A stretch of 64,000 nucleotides of DNA from Hyphomicrobiales bacterium (GTDB lineage: Bacteria; Pseudomonadota; Alphaproteobacteria; MED-G09), in NCBI GenBank assembly GCA_028339975.1, contig JAOLDG010000002.1, positions 134,302-198,301 on the forward strand, written 5' to 3'. Of this stretch, positions 18,423-27,682 are shown one piece after another; the stretch's first letter is position 1, and each line of letters opens with the position of its first letter. The translations under genes and the position numbers were made by a program. The notes beneath the pieces are model-generated. The model saw only the letters and a list, made by a program, of their open reading frames with translations, made no database searches and was not told the DNA's origin.

Positions 18423-19793
18423 CTATCTTTTTCCATCAATGTAGTCGTTTAAAACCTCATGATATCGTCTAACTCTTCTTTCTTGATTTGTTAAAATTGC
18501 ACCATCGAACCCTTTTGATTTTACACCTTTTTGTTGACCTATAGCCATACTTATATCTTGATCAGTAACAAACCCCATAGATCCCTCCGGATAGACAACC
18601 CACTCATGCTCAGCTGGTTTTAAGGGTCTTGGTCCAAGCGGTGTTTCAGTCATTTTTTCACCTGCGGTAACTTCAGTTGTATCGGAACCCATAAATGTTG
18701 CAGATCCTGATAGACTTTCCATATCGGGAACAAGCCACCAATGCTCAAAAAGACATTTCCCAGGATCAGTTGGGTGAGGTTGAGGTCTTTGGAATTGAAT
18801 TCCATCTGGCGTCATAGTGATATCGTAATTAGGAAAACAGTTGTAGAAGTAATAATCTGTCAATTGCTCATCAGTTAAAAATTCATAGTGCCAAAAACCT
18901 CTATCCTTGGCTAATTTCTTTTTTTGTTTTTGTATCGCTAATCTTGTTTCTTGAGCTTTACCTTTAAAATCGCTAGGATTTAGATCCCAGGCTTTTAAAG
19001 CAGCATCCAAAGGGAACTGAACCTCATTGGGTGATTGATCTCCTAGAGCTGGTTTATGTCCAGGCATTAGCATTCTATTATGCCCATTATCATACATATC
19101 GAATTGAGAGAATTTATAATCATTTTCAATATGAACTGAAAGCTCAGGATGAAGGGTAGGCAGATGATAAGATTCATTAAAATTATCATGAATAATTTTC
19201 CAATTACAATCAACCTCACAAGTCATATTTAAAACTCTTATGAATTTCTCAGGTTGATATGGCTTTATGTGTTCTAATATTGGATACAGTGCATCTTCAA
19301 ATTTTTGACAATTATCATCTAGATTAATCCAAACAAAACCTAGGGCTACATTACACTTAACTTCCTTTAATTTAATTTTACCACAAGGATTTCCTCCATC
19401 AAAATCCTCTGCGTCTTGAAGGTCTATTAAGGTTCCCGCTGTATCATATGTCCAACCATGATAAGTACATTTAAATGTTTCTAGAAAACCATTATCAACA
19501 TGTACCAATATATTTCCCCTATGCGGACAAACATTATAAAATGCTTTTATAGTTAAATCTTTCTGCCTAACAACGAGTATCTCTTCTATTCCAATTTTAT
19601 AAACAAAGAAATCATCTGCTTCAGGAATTTCTGATGCTATACCTGCAATTTGCCATACTTTTGTCCATACATGATCCCATTCTTTCTGCATAAAATCTTT
19701 TGAATAATATCTATCTCCGGAGATCTTATCACCCCTTAATAGCGGATCAGGATGTTTAGTTCTTGGTGTTGGCTCGTAAACTGATTTATCCAA
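18423..19793 (-). CDS. Rieske non-heme iron oxygenase, alpha subunit
   Basis: The 456-aa protein carries a Rieske [2Fe-2S] site, C89-x-H91 with C109-xx-H112 (CPHRGN and CTYHGWTYD), and a catalytic domain with mononuclear-iron histidines H210 and H215 in NESYHLPTLHPE. The residue that bridges the two centres is Glu (E207) rather than the usual Asp, as in the GbcA/CntA-like oxygenases of quaternary amines, though overall similarity to those cannot be judged here. It would oxidise an organic substrate with O2 and needs a reductase partner, which is not nearby. A 192-bp AT-rich region precedes it. Confidence 0.87.
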   Translation of the reverse strand: MDKSVYEPTPRTKHPDPLLRGDKISGDRYYSKDFMQKEWDHVWTKVWQIAGIASEIPEADDFFVYKIGIEEILVVRQKDLTIKAFYNVCPHRGNILVHVDNGFLETFKCTYHGWTYDTAGTLIDLQDAEDFDGGNPCGKIKLKEVKCNVALGFVWINLDDNCQKFEDALYPILEHIKPYQPEKFIRVLNMTCEVDCNWKIIHDNFNESYHLPTLHPELSVHIENDYKFSQFDMYDNGHNRMLMPGHKPALGDQSPNEVQFPLDAALKAWDLNPSDFKGKAQETRLAIQKQKKKLAKDRGFWHYEFLTDEQLTDYYFYNCFPNYDITMTPDGIQFQRPQPHPTDPGKCLFEHWWLVPDMESLSGSATFMGSDTTEVTAGEKMTETPLGPRPLKPAEHEWVVYPEGSMGFVTDQDISMAIGQQKGVKSKGFDGAILTNQERRVRRYHEVLNDYIDGKR

Positions 19794-19985
19794 AATTATT
19801 CCCCCGTAAGATAAATAATATATAATTTTACTTAAATTTTATTTTAAAACTATTTATTTAAATATTTTAATTTAATACATCTTCTAATATAGTAAATTTT
19901 ATTAAAGTTGTAAATTTAATCTATATTTAAATAATATTTATATTATAGAGTTTTATTTCAAATAACTGAATTTAAAGGATAAAAA

Positions 19986-20861
19986 ATGTTAAAAGGATCA
20001 ATTGTAGCTATAGTGACCCCCTTTAAAAACGGCGACATCGATGAATTTTCTTTAAGAAGCTTAATAGATTGGCATATTTCAGAAGGAACGCATGGGATAG
20101 TACCGGTTGGAACAACCGGAGAAAGTCCTACATTAAATCATCACGAGCACCAGCAAGTAGTTGAAATAACTATTAATCAAGTAAATAAAAGGGTACCCGT
20201 CATTGCTGGAGCTGGATCAAATTCAACTTCCGAGGCTATTAGTCTTTTAAACCACGCTGAGGATGCCGGAGCTGATGCCGCTCTAGTTGTTACTCCATAT
20301 TACAATAAACCAACACAGGAAGGGCTTTACGCCCATTTTAAGGCTATCAATGATGCTTCCAATGGCATTCCTGTGATAATTTATAATATTCCGCCAAGAT
20401 CAATTGTTGATATGTCCATTGAGGTAATGGCAAAATTATCAAAGTTAAATAATATAATCGGTGTTAAGGATGCAACTAGCGACTTATCTAGAGTTGAAAA
20501 ACAAAAAACTGAATGTGATGAAGGTTTTCTTCAATTCTCTGGCGAAGATATAACTGCTTATGAGTTTATGAAAAATGGAGGAAATGGTTGTATTTCTGTA
20601 ACTGCAAATGTTCTCCCAAAGCTTTGTTCAGAATTCCAGACGCTTTGTATTAAAGGAAATTTTGGTGATGCATTGAAAATACATAAAAAAATTGAACCTA
20701 TTCACAACGCTTTGTTCTTAGAGACAAGCCCAGCTCCTGTTAAATATGTTTTATCTAAGATGGGCCTTATTAAAGATGAGTTAAGGCTTCCATTGGTCAA
20801 TTTAAGGCAAGAAACAAAAGAAATATTAGATAAAGTAATTGTTGATTTGGATCTAATCTAA
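19986..20861 (+). CDS. dapA: 4-hydroxy-tetrahydrodipicolinate synthase
   Basis: DapA condenses pyruvate and aspartate semialdehyde at the branch to lysine and diaminopimelate (peptidoglycan). The 291-aa protein has GTTGESPTL, the catalytic tyrosine in VIIYNIPPRS and the Schiff-base lysine in GVKDATSDLSR, all at normal positions. AAAGGATAAAA precedes the ATG. Its stop shares one base with the smpB start. The dapA-smpB order, followed by rpoZ and rsh, is a standard alphaproteobacterial arrangement. Confidence 0.96.
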   Translation: MLKGSIVAIVTPFKNGDIDEFSLRSLIDWHISEGTHGIVPVGTTGESPTLNHHEHQQVVEITINQVNKRVPVIAGAGSNSTSEAISLLNHAEDAGADAALVVTPYYNKPTQEGLYAHFKAINDASNGIPVIIYNIPPRSIVDMSIEVMAKLSKLNNIIGVKDATSDLSRVEKQKTECDEGFLQFSGEDITAYEFMKNGGNGCISVTANVLPKLCSEFQTLCIKGNFGDALKIHKKIEPIHNALFLETSPAPVKYVLSKMGLIKDELRLPLVNLRQETKEILDKVIVDLDLI

Positions 20862-21355
20862 TGTCTTCTAAATCTGGTGGCTCTAAAAGAAATACTAAAG
20901 GGGAAAAAATCATAGCCGACAACAGAAAGGCTAATTATTTATATTCAATCGATGAGGTGTTTGAAGCTGGAATAATTCTAAAAGGCTCTGAAGTCAAAAG
21001 TCTTAGGTTGAATAGGGTTAATATTTCTGAATCTTATGCATCTGTTGAAGACGAAGAGGTTTTTTTAATTAATTCAAACATTCCAGCATATAAAAATGCT
21101 ATTTTTACAAACCATAAGCCAAAGCGAAGAAGGAAATTACTTCTTCATTCAAGGGAAATTAACAAATTAAAGAATGCTTCTCAACAAAAGGGCATGACTC
21201 TAGTGCCAATGAAACTTTTTTTTAATGAAAAAGGAATAGCTAAAATTTCAATTGGAGTAGGAAAAGGAAAAAAACTTCATGACAAAAGACAAGATGAAAA
21301 AAGAAAAGATTGGGATAAGCAGAAATCACGTCTACTAAAAGAAAATAGGAATTAA
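20861..21355 (+). CDS. smpB: SsrA-binding protein SmpB
   Basis: SmpB binds tmRNA and brings it to stalled ribosomes for trans-translation. The 164-aa chain has IADNRKANYLYSIDEVFEAG, LKGSEVKSLRLNRVNISESYA and the basic C-terminal tail KGKKLHDKRQDEKRKDWDKQ, which enters the decoding site. Length is normal. It overlaps the dapA stop by one base and converges on the uracil-DNA glycosylase gene with a four-base overlap. The tmRNA gene itself is not in the window. Confidence 0.95.
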   Translation: MSSKSGGSKRNTKGEKIIADNRKANYLYSIDEVFEAGIILKGSEVKSLRLNRVNISESYASVEDEEVFLINSNIPAYKNAIFTNHKPKRRRKLLLHSREINKLKNASQQKGMTLVPMKLFFNEKGIAKISIGVGKGKKLHDKRQDEKRKDWDKQKSRLLKENRN

Positions 21356-22035
21356 TTCATTAAAATTTTCTTTGTTTCTATAAAAATATTATCAAACATT
21401 TCTTGAGTTAATCTTTTTGTGTTGGTGTTGTATCTTGAGCAATGATAGCTATCAATTAAGGTAATATTATTGGTTAAATCATGTTTATTTTTATGACCAA
21501 ATTTAAAATCTTTTTGTTTAAACTTAAAGGATGATATTATACTCTTATGTGAAATCAAACCCAAAGCAATTATAATTCTTAAGTTTTTGTGTGATTTTAT
21601 TGTTGATTTTAAATAAGTTTCACAGTTTTTAATTTCAATAGTGTTAGGAAGGTTTTGTGGGGGAACACACCTTACAGCGTTTGTTATACTGCAATTATCA
21701 AGCTCTAGATCATCATAACCATTTTCCTTATACATACCTTTTGAGAACCCAAATTTTTTTAGAGTATTAAATAAAATTAAACCTGCGTGATCTCCTGTAA
21801 ATGGTCTTCCTGTTCGATTAGCACCGGTTACACCTGGCGCTAAGCCAACAACTAGAAGCTCTGATTCAATTTCAATGATTGATGGAACTGGAGCGTTAAA
21901 CCAAGTAGGGTGTTTTTTTTTATTCTCATTACGAAAATTTTTTAATCGATTACATTTTGAACAATTTTTATTAGGTTCTTTCAATTTATTACCTTTTTTC
22001 AATTTTTCTTGAATCTTTTTAGTTATATTTTTCAA
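21352..22035 (-). CDS. Family 5 (UDGb-type) uracil-DNA glycosylase
   Basis: These enzymes remove uracil, and often other deaminated bases, from DNA and carry a [4Fe-4S] cluster. The 227-aa protein has the family motif GLAPGVTGANRTGRPFTGD, which lacks the catalytic polar residue of family 1 enzymes as is normal for family 5, and the second motif SYHCSRYNTNTKRLT. Cysteines in NCSKCNRL, AVRCVPPQN and NCETYL can ligate the cluster. The N-terminus is lysine-rich. The gene stands alone on the minus strand inside the dapA-rpoZ block and is divergent from rpoZ. Confidence 0.87.
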   Translation of the reverse strand: MKNITKKIQEKLKKGNKLKEPNKNCSKCNRLKNFRNENKKKHPTWFNAPVPSIIEIESELLVVGLAPGVTGANRTGRPFTGDHAGLILFNTLKKFGFSKGMYKENGYDDLELDNCSITNAVRCVPPQNLPNTIEIKNCETYLKSTIKSHKNLRIIIALGLISHKSIISSFKFKQKDFKFGHKNKHDLTNNITLIDSYHCSRYNTNTKRLTQEMFDNIFIETKKILMN

Positions 22036-22111
22036 TATTGTAATCTAATACTTGCATTTATTTCAATGAAAGCATATTTAACTAGAATATATATTATTAG
22101 AGGTTTTATAA

Positions 22112-22525
22112 ATGGCTCGTGTAACAGTTGAAGATTGTGTTGATAAAATAACAAGTAGATTTGATTTAGTTCTTTTAGCTGCTCACAGGTCTCGTGAAAT
22201 GGCAGAAGGTGCTGAAATTTTAGTTGATCGCGATAATGATAAGAACCCTATAGTTGCACTTCGTGAGATTGCAGAAGAAAAATTAGCTCCAAAAGATTTA
22301 GAAGAAGCAAAAGTTTTTAGTTTGCAGAATCAAGTTGATGTTGATGAAGCTGATGAGGATTATATTCCACTTGTTCAAGATAATAGTAAGCCTCAAATTA
22401 CTACCGCAGGCGAAGAATCTGATCAAGAGGTCAAAGTTGTTGAAGAGAGAATGTCGGAAGAAGATCTTCTTAAAGCTATGCAAGATAATATGGTTGATAA
22501 AAAAAATAATAGACGTTCCTTTTAG
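22112..22525 (+). CDS. rpoZ: RNA polymerase omega subunit
   Basis: Omega helps assemble RNA polymerase and, with beta', forms a ppGpp site. The 137-aa product starts [30 protein letters not shown] and continues with [11 protein letters not shown], the conserved omega core. The acidic C-terminal third is variable, and the protein is longer than E. coli omega (91 aa), as common in alphaproteobacteria. It lies 15 bases ahead of the ppGpp synthetase/hydrolase gene, a frequent pairing that links the alarmone to its target. Confidence 0.95.
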   Translation: MARVTVEDCVDKITSRFDLVLLAAHRSREMAEGAEILVDRDNDKNPIVALREIAEEKLAPKDLEEAKVFSLQNQVDVDEADEDYIPLVQDNSKPQITTAGEESDQEVKVVEERMSEEDLLKAMQDNMVDKKNNRRSF

Positions 22526-22540
22526 AAATGAGAATATCTT

Positions 22541-24652
22541 ATGCGTCAATATGAACTAATTGACAGCGTACTATCATACAAACCAGAATCAGATCAGGAA
22601 GTTTTAAAAAAAGCCTATGTGTATGGTACTAAAATGCATGGAAGGCAGCTAAGGGCTTCCGGTGACCCTTATTTTTCACATCCGATTGAGGTTGCAAGAA
22701 TTCTTGCAGAGCTAAAATTAGACACAACTACTCTTGTTTGTGCTCTTCTGCACGACACAATTGAAGATACCTCTGCTACAATTAAAGATATTGAATCAAA
22801 TTTTGGAAGTGAAGTTGCCAAGCTGGTTGATGGAGTTACAAAATTAACTCTTCTTGAGGGAAACCTTGAAAGTTCAAAACAGGCAGAGAATTTTAGGAAA
22901 CTTCTCTTAGCAAGCGCGAGCGATATAAGAATACTTTTAATTAAATTAGCAGATAGACTTCATAACATGAGGACTCTTAATTTTATTAAAGATCAAAATA
23001 AAAGAAAAAGAATTTCTCTCGAAACATTAGATATTTATGCTCCGCTTGCAGGTAGAATAGGTATGCATGAAATTAAAGAAGAGCTTGAAGATTTATCTTT
23101 TTCCCATATAGAGCCAAGAATAAGAGATATTATAACTGAAAGACTTAAGGTATCAAAAAGAAAAAAGAGCAAAACAGTTGTCTTAATTGAAAAAGAGCTC
23201 AATAAGGTTTTTTATGATAATAAAACTGAATGCAGTGTAACTGGTAGGCTAAAAAAACCATATTCAGTATGGAAAAAATTAGAAATCCAACAAAAATCCT
23301 TAGATCAGCTATCTGATATTTTTGGCTTTAGAGTATGTGTCAATTCTATTTCTGAATGCTATAATTCTTTGGGAATTCTTCACGGAAAATGGCAGGCAAT
23401 TCCAGGTAGATTTAAGGATTATATTTCAACACCAAAAAAAAATGGATACCAGTCTCTTCACACAACATTGATTGGCCCTAAAAATCAAAGGGTAGAGGTT
23501 CAAATAAGAACTCACAAAATGAATGAAATGTGTGAAAAAGGTCTTGCCGTTCATTGGGCTTATAAAGATAAGAATGACGCAGGTAATGATTATCTTGCAT
23601 CAATTGAGTGGATAAATGATTTAGTTGATATTCTTAATAGGGATGGGGCTACTGAAGAATTTCTAGAAAATACAAAATTAGAATTATTTAATGACCAAAT
23701 TTACGCCTTTACACCTAAGGGAACTTTAGTTGCTCTTCCACGTGATGCAACAGCATTAGATTTTGCTTACGCCGTTCATACTGATCTTGGGAATTTTTGC
23801 AGTAGTGTTAAAATAAACGGTGCCGATAAAAGAAGAAGAACTAAATTACAAAATGGTGATGAGGTTGAAATTATTAAATCTAAGACACCTGTTGCTTTGG
23901 AGTCCTTACAGGAATTTGTAAAAACAGGTAAAGCTAAATCTGCAATTATTAGATCACTAAAAGAAAAAGAAACCCATAATCAACGTCTGATTGGGAAAGC
24001 TATCATTAAAAGTATTTTTTCTTCTCATAGAAAAAAACCAACTAGAGATATACTTGAAAGATCATTTGGGCCTTTGGGGGTTAGCTCTCTGGTAAAGTTA
24101 TATGGACTAGTTGGTGAAGGATTAGCTTCAGGATCTCAAGTCTATGATCTTGTTTTTCCGAATAATAAAAGAAAAAAGAGGATTAAAAATTATATTGAGG
24201 ATAATATATCTATTCCTGTTACGGGTCTTTATTCTGATCTACCTGCAAAATTTTCTAATAATTCATTTTTAGTACCTGGAGATAAGATAGTTGGAATAAT
24301 TATTCCAGAAAGCGGGATAACAATTTATTATGTTGGAAGCGATGAGTTATTAGAATATGAAAATTCACCTGAGTCTTGGGTAAAGCTAGATTGGAAGAAA
24401 GAAATTGAATTCACTTTTATTGCTAGAATTATTGTTACTCTTATAAATGAAGTTGGAGTTTTAAACTCAATTACATCAACTATTGCCGATTATGGAGGTA
24501 ACATTTCAAACCTTATTTTAAACGAAAAAGATAATGATTTTTATAATTTAATTATTGATATTAATGTTAATGATAATAAACATATTAATGCTATAGTTGA
24601 GAGCCTAGATGGGCTTCCAGTAATTGAAAGTGTTAAAAGGTTTATTGGTTAA
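22541..24652 (+). CDS. rsh: Bifunctional (p)ppGpp synthetase/hydrolase (Rel/SpoT family)
   Basis: This long RSH enzyme makes and degrades the stringent-response alarmone. The 703-aa chain has an intact HD hydrolase domain (H47 in SHPIE; H71-D72 in LLHDTIED), a synthetase domain (about 210-340) with GRLKKPYSVWKK, GFRVCV, DYISTPKKNGYQSLHT and VEVQIRTHKM, a TGS domain (FTPKGTLVALPRDATALDFAYAVHTD) and a C-terminal ACT domain (EVGVLNSITSTIADYGGNI). Both catalytic sites look functional. As the only RSH seen here and in the usual alphaproteobacterial place after rpoZ, it is probably the sole long RSH. Confidence 0.96.
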   Translation: MRQYELIDSVLSYKPESDQEVLKKAYVYGTKMHGRQLRASGDPYFSHPIEVARILAELKLDTTTLVCALLHDTIEDTSATIKDIESNFGSEVAKLVDGVTKLTLLEGNLESSKQAENFRKLLLASASDIRILLIKLADRLHNMRTLNFIKDQNKRKRISLETLDIYAPLAGRIGMHEIKEELEDLSFSHIEPRIRDIITERLKVSKRKKSKTVVLIEKELNKVFYDNKTECSVTGRLKKPYSVWKKLEIQQKSLDQLSDIFGFRVCVNSISECYNSLGILHGKWQAIPGRFKDYISTPKKNGYQSLHTTLIGPKNQRVEVQIRTHKMNEMCEKGLAVHWAYKDKNDAGNDYLASIEWINDLVDILNRDGATEEFLENTKLELFNDQIYAFTPKGTLVALPRDATALDFAYAVHTDLGNFCSSVKINGADKRRRTKLQNGDEVEIIKSKTPVALESLQEFVKTGKAKSAIIRSLKEKETHNQRLIGKAIIKSIFSSHRKKPTRDILERSFGPLGVSSLVKLYGLVGEGLASGSQVYDLVFPNNKRKKRIKNYIEDNISIPVTGLYSDLPAKFSNNSFLVPGDKIVGIIIPESGITIYYVGSDELLEYENSPESWVKLDWKKEIEFTFIARIIVTLINEVGVLNSITSTIADYGGNISNLILNEKDNDFYNLIIDINVNDNKHINAIVESLDGLPVIESVKRFIG

Positions 24653-24656
24653 AATT

Positions 24657-25241
24657 ATGAATAAAGAAGATGTTTTAAATGAGTTTAGGGATGCGGGAGC
24701 GTTATTAGAGGGACATTTTATACTATCATCTGGCTTGCATTCATCAAAATATCTTCAATGTGCCCTAGCCTTATCCGATCCATTACGAGCAGAAAGACTA
24801 TCTAAGGCGCTAAGCCAAAAGATCACTGATGAAATCAAAGAAAAAATTGATATCGTTGTTTCGCCAGCAATGGGCGGTCTAATAATTGGACATGAAGTTG
24901 CTAGAAGCCTCAAAGTTCCTTTTATTTTTCTTGAGAGAGTTAATGGTATTTTTGAATTAAGAAGAGGTTTTTCAATTAAATCAAAATCAAATTGCTTGCT
25001 GGTTGAGGACATAGTTACAACAGGCTTATCGTCTAACGAAAGTATAGACGTGATTATTGATAATGGCGGCAAGGTTATTGGCGAAGCTTGTCTTATAGAT
25101 AGATCTTGTGGAAAAGCAGATTTAAATACAAACTTAGTCTCCTTGACATCATTTGATATACCAACTTTTGACTCTGATAATATACCTGACGATCTTATTA
25201 ATATCCCAGCTATTAAACCTGGCAGTAGAAATCTCACTTAA
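24657..25241 (+). CDS. pyrE: Orotate phosphoribosyltransferase
   Basis: PyrE adds phosphoribose from PRPP to orotate in pyrimidine synthesis. From the ATG at 24657 (MNKEDVLNEF) the protein has 194 residues, with GHFILSSGLHSSKYLQCA near the start, PAMGGLIIGHEVA, FLERVNG and the PRPP motif LLVEDIVTTGLSS. Upstream in-frame codons would run into rsh and are not preferred. Its stop shares one base with the start of the DUF2062 gene. Confidence 0.95.
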   Translation: MNKEDVLNEFRDAGALLEGHFILSSGLHSSKYLQCALALSDPLRAERLSKALSQKITDEIKEKIDIVVSPAMGGLIIGHEVARSLKVPFIFLERVNGIFELRRGFSIKSKSNCLLVEDIVTTGLSSNESIDVIIDNGGKVIGEACLIDRSCGKADLNTNLVSLTSFDIPTFDSDNIPDDLINIPAIKPGSRNLT

Positions 25242-25747
25242 TGTTTAAAAGAAAAAAGTCTTTAGATTTTTTTACACAAATAGCAAAGTTGATTTGGCCA
25301 GAGAAGGGCTGGAAAAGGAACTTTCTTTATTACTGGAAAAGGTTAACAAGAATACCTGACTCTCCGCATTCAATTTCATTAGGGTTCTCAATAGGTGTTT
25401 TTTTCGCATTTTCTCCATTCTTAGGTCTTCATACAGTTTTGAGTATTTTTTTCTCATGGGTTTTCCGGGCTAATATATTATCTTCTATAATAGGTACATT
25501 TACAGGGAATCCTATTACCTATCCTTTAATGTGGGCATTTTCAATTGGAATTGGAGGATTTTTAAGTGAGAATATAGATTCTGATTATGAAAGAATTGGA
25601 TTATCTAATATTTTTGAAACAGATTTCTTTGCTTCATTTTTGATTGGAAGTTTAATTTTGGGACTTTTGTTTGGTGTAACTAGTTACTTTATTATAAAGT
25701 ATTGTATCGTTATATTTAAAGGAAGCAGAGGAAATATAGGTAAGTAA
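25241..25747 (+). CDS. DUF2062 membrane protein
   Basis: The 168-aa protein has three or four hydrophobic helices and the DUF2062 hallmarks: the N-terminal RLTRIPDSPHSISLGFSIGVF, SPFLGLHTVLSI, and FTGNPITYPLMWAFSIGIGG. DUF2062 proteins have no firmly established biochemical role. It is packed between pyrE and pdxJ (one-base overlap with pyrE, no gap to pdxJ), a place where alphaproteobacteria often carry it, so its expression follows this operon. Confidence 0.88.
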   Translation: MFKRKKSLDFFTQIAKLIWPEKGWKRNFLYYWKRLTRIPDSPHSISLGFSIGVFFAFSPFLGLHTVLSIFFSWVFRANILSSIIGTFTGNPITYPLMWAFSIGIGGFLSENIDSDYERIGLSNIFETDFFASFLIGSLILGLLFGVTSYFIIKYCIVIFKGSRGNIGK

Positions 25748-26512
25748 TTGAAAATAATAAATAAAAAAATTAATCTAGGTGTGAATATTGATCATGTAGC
25801 AACTTTAAGGAATGCTAGAGGTGAGCTTTTCCCTAGTATTATTGATGCCGCTGATATTGCTTTAAAGTCTGGTGCAGATTCAATAACGGCTCACCTAAGA
25901 GAGGATCGACGACACATTAATGATTCCGATATAAAGGATATCGTCACTAATTTTCCGGGTAAGCTTAATTTAGAAATGGCTGCAACAGAAGAAATGCTTA
26001 ATATTGCATTAAATATAAAACCCTTTTCATGCTGTATTGTTCCAGAAAAAAGAGAAGAATTGACAACTGAAGGTGGTTTAGATGTTTTATCAAAACACAA
26101 CCAATTGAAAAAATTTATTGATCCATTGAGGGATGCTGGAATTAGAACGTCTTTTTTTGTAGACGCTGATGAGGTTCAACTAGAAAAGTCTGCAGATCTT
26201 GATGTGGATTGCTTAGAAATTCATTGTGGCTCTTACTGTAGAGCTTTTGATCGCTCCCTTAATACTTGTGAAGATGAGTTTAAAAAAATAAGTAATATAG
26301 CAAAATTAGCCAGTCAGTTAGGAATTGAAGTTCATGCTGGGCATGGTTTGAATTACGAAACAACAAAAATGTTAAGCTCTATAAATGAAATTGAAGAATT
26401 AAATATAGGTTTTTTTATAATTTCGGAGTCTTTGTTTAAGGGATTAGATATTGTTATTAGAGATATAAAGAATTGCATGAGCGAGGGAAGATCTCTTGGA
26501 GAGGAAAATTGA
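25748..26512 (+). CDS. pdxJ: Pyridoxine 5'-phosphate synthase
   Basis: PdxJ closes the pyridoxine ring from deoxyxylulose 5-phosphate and aminoacetone 3-phosphate, in vitamin B6 synthesis. The 254-aa barrel begins LGVNIDHVATLRNARG and has ADSITAHLREDRRHI, FSCCIVPEKREELTTEGG and the catalytic region HAGHGLNYE. The start is TTG at 25748, directly after the preceding stop; no ATG or GTG fits before the conserved N-terminus. It overlaps acpS by four bases. The pdxJ-acpS pair is widely conserved. Confidence 0.94.
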   Translation: MKIINKKINLGVNIDHVATLRNARGELFPSIIDAADIALKSGADSITAHLREDRRHINDSDIKDIVTNFPGKLNLEMAATEEMLNIALNIKPFSCCIVPEKREELTTEGGLDVLSKHNQLKKFIDPLRDAGIRTSFFVDADEVQLEKSADLDVDCLEIHCGSYCRAFDRSLNTCEDEFKKISNIAKLASQLGIEVHAGHGLNYETTKMLSSINEIEELNIGFFIISESLFKGLDIVIRDIKNCMSEGRSLGEEN

Positions 26513-26910
26513 TAGTTGGAACTGGAATTGATTTAATTGATATAAGAAGAATTGAAAAAACACTTGATAGATTTGGGAAAAGATTCATTGAGAGGATTTT
26601 TACTGATAATGAAGTTCAAACATCAGAAAATAAATTAAAAAGAGTGGAGTCTTATGCAAAAAGATTTGCAGTTAAGGAAGCTTGTTCTAAAGCACTAGGT
26701 ACTGGATTTCGAGGCGGTGTCTACTGGTCTGATATTGGTGTAATTAATAAAAAGATTGGTCAGCCAACAATAAAACTTTCAGGCGGAGCAAAGAAAAGAC
26801 TTGATTTGCTAATTCCAGAAAATCATTCTGCTAATATTTTAGTTTCTATATCAGATGATTTTCCATGGGCTCAAGCTAATGTAATTATAGAAGCAATAAA
26901 AGTTGTATAA
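26509..26910 (+). CDS. acpS: Holo-[acyl-carrier-protein] synthase
   Basis: AcpS attaches phosphopantetheine from CoA to acyl carrier protein. The start is TTG at 26509, overlapping the pdxJ stop as TTGA and preceded by GGAGAGG; this gives 133 residues beginning (M)IVGTGIDLIDIRRIE, the conserved Mg-binding N-terminus. The second motif RFAVKEACSKALGTGFRGG holds the Glu and Lys of the active site. Length is normal for AcpS. An in-frame ATG 36 bases upstream lies deep in pdxJ and would add a non-conserved extension. Confidence 0.93.
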   Translation: MIVGTGIDLIDIRRIEKTLDRFGKRFIERIFTDNEVQTSENKLKRVESYAKRFAVKEACSKALGTGFRGGVYWSDIGVINKKIGQPTIKLSGGAKKRLDLLIPENHSANILVSISDDFPWAQANVIIEAIKVV

Positions 26911-26926
26911 TTTTATAGGTTTTTAA

Positions 26927-27682
26927 ATGTCAAAAACATTAAAGAAAAAAGACAATCCTTTTATTTCATTTTTTTGGATATTAATAATTGCGCTTATTTT
27001 TCGAGCTTTTGCCTTTCAGAGTTATAATATTCCTTCTGGCTCTATGTTAAAAAACCTTTTTGTTGGTGATTATATTTTTGTATCTAAGTTTGCATATGGC
27101 TATTCGAAGAATTCACTTCCATTTAGCCTCCCAATAATCCCGGGAAGAATATTTTCATCTTCACCAAAAAGAGGGGATGTGGTTGTTTTTAAACTTCCTA
27201 GTGACGGAAGAACTGATTATATAAAAAGAGTTATTGGACTTCCAGGCGACAGAATTCAAATTATTAATGGAATGGTTTTTGTAAATAATAATAAGCTTGG
27301 ATACAAAAAAATTGGAACCTTTAATGATAATAATTTAATTAATCGTAAGAATAGATCCCTTGGCTGTAGAAATGAAGACCTTGATATTATTCTAGAAACC
27401 CTTCCTAACGGAATTTCCTATGAAGTATTAGACTCAGATACACAATCCTATGCCGACAATACAGGCATATATAACGTTCCAGAGAATCATTTCTTTATGA
27501 TGGGTGATAATCGTGATAACTCTCAGGATAGTAGGTATCTTAAATCTGTAGGCTTTGTTCCTTTTGATAATATTGTTGGGCGTGCAGAAATTATATTTTT
27601 TTCCTGGAATTGGAAAAAAATTTCTAAACCCAACTGTATTACCTCCATTGAGTGGAGTCGAATTTTTCAAAGGATTAAATGA
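26927..27682 (+). CDS. lepB: Signal peptidase I
   Basis: LepB cuts signal peptides from exported proteins on the periplasmic face. The 251-aa protein has one N-terminal membrane helix (about 12-30), the nucleophile serine in NIPSGSML, the general-base lysine in DYIKRVIGLPGD, and the GDNRDNSQDSR signature near the C-terminus. It overlaps rnc by four bases (ATGA). Position ahead of rnc and era is conserved across proteobacteria. Confidence 0.96.
   Translation: MSKTLKKKDNPFISFFWILIIALIFRAFAFQSYNIPSGSMLKNLFVGDYIFVSKFAYGYSKNSLPFSLPIIPGRIFSSSPKRGDVVVFKLPSDGRTDYIKRVIGLPGDRIQIINGMVFVNNNKLGYKKIGTFNDNNLINRKNRSLGCRNEDLDIILETLPNGISYEVLDSDTQSYADNTGIYNVPENHFFMMGDNRDNSQDSRYLKSVGFVPFDNIVGRAEIIFFSWNWKKISKPNCITSIEWSRIFQRIK

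Noticed and set aside
24755-25237. 160-codon open frame on the minus strand across pyrE
   Set aside because: pyrE on the plus strand has all family motifs; the antisense frame has none and no ribosome binding site.
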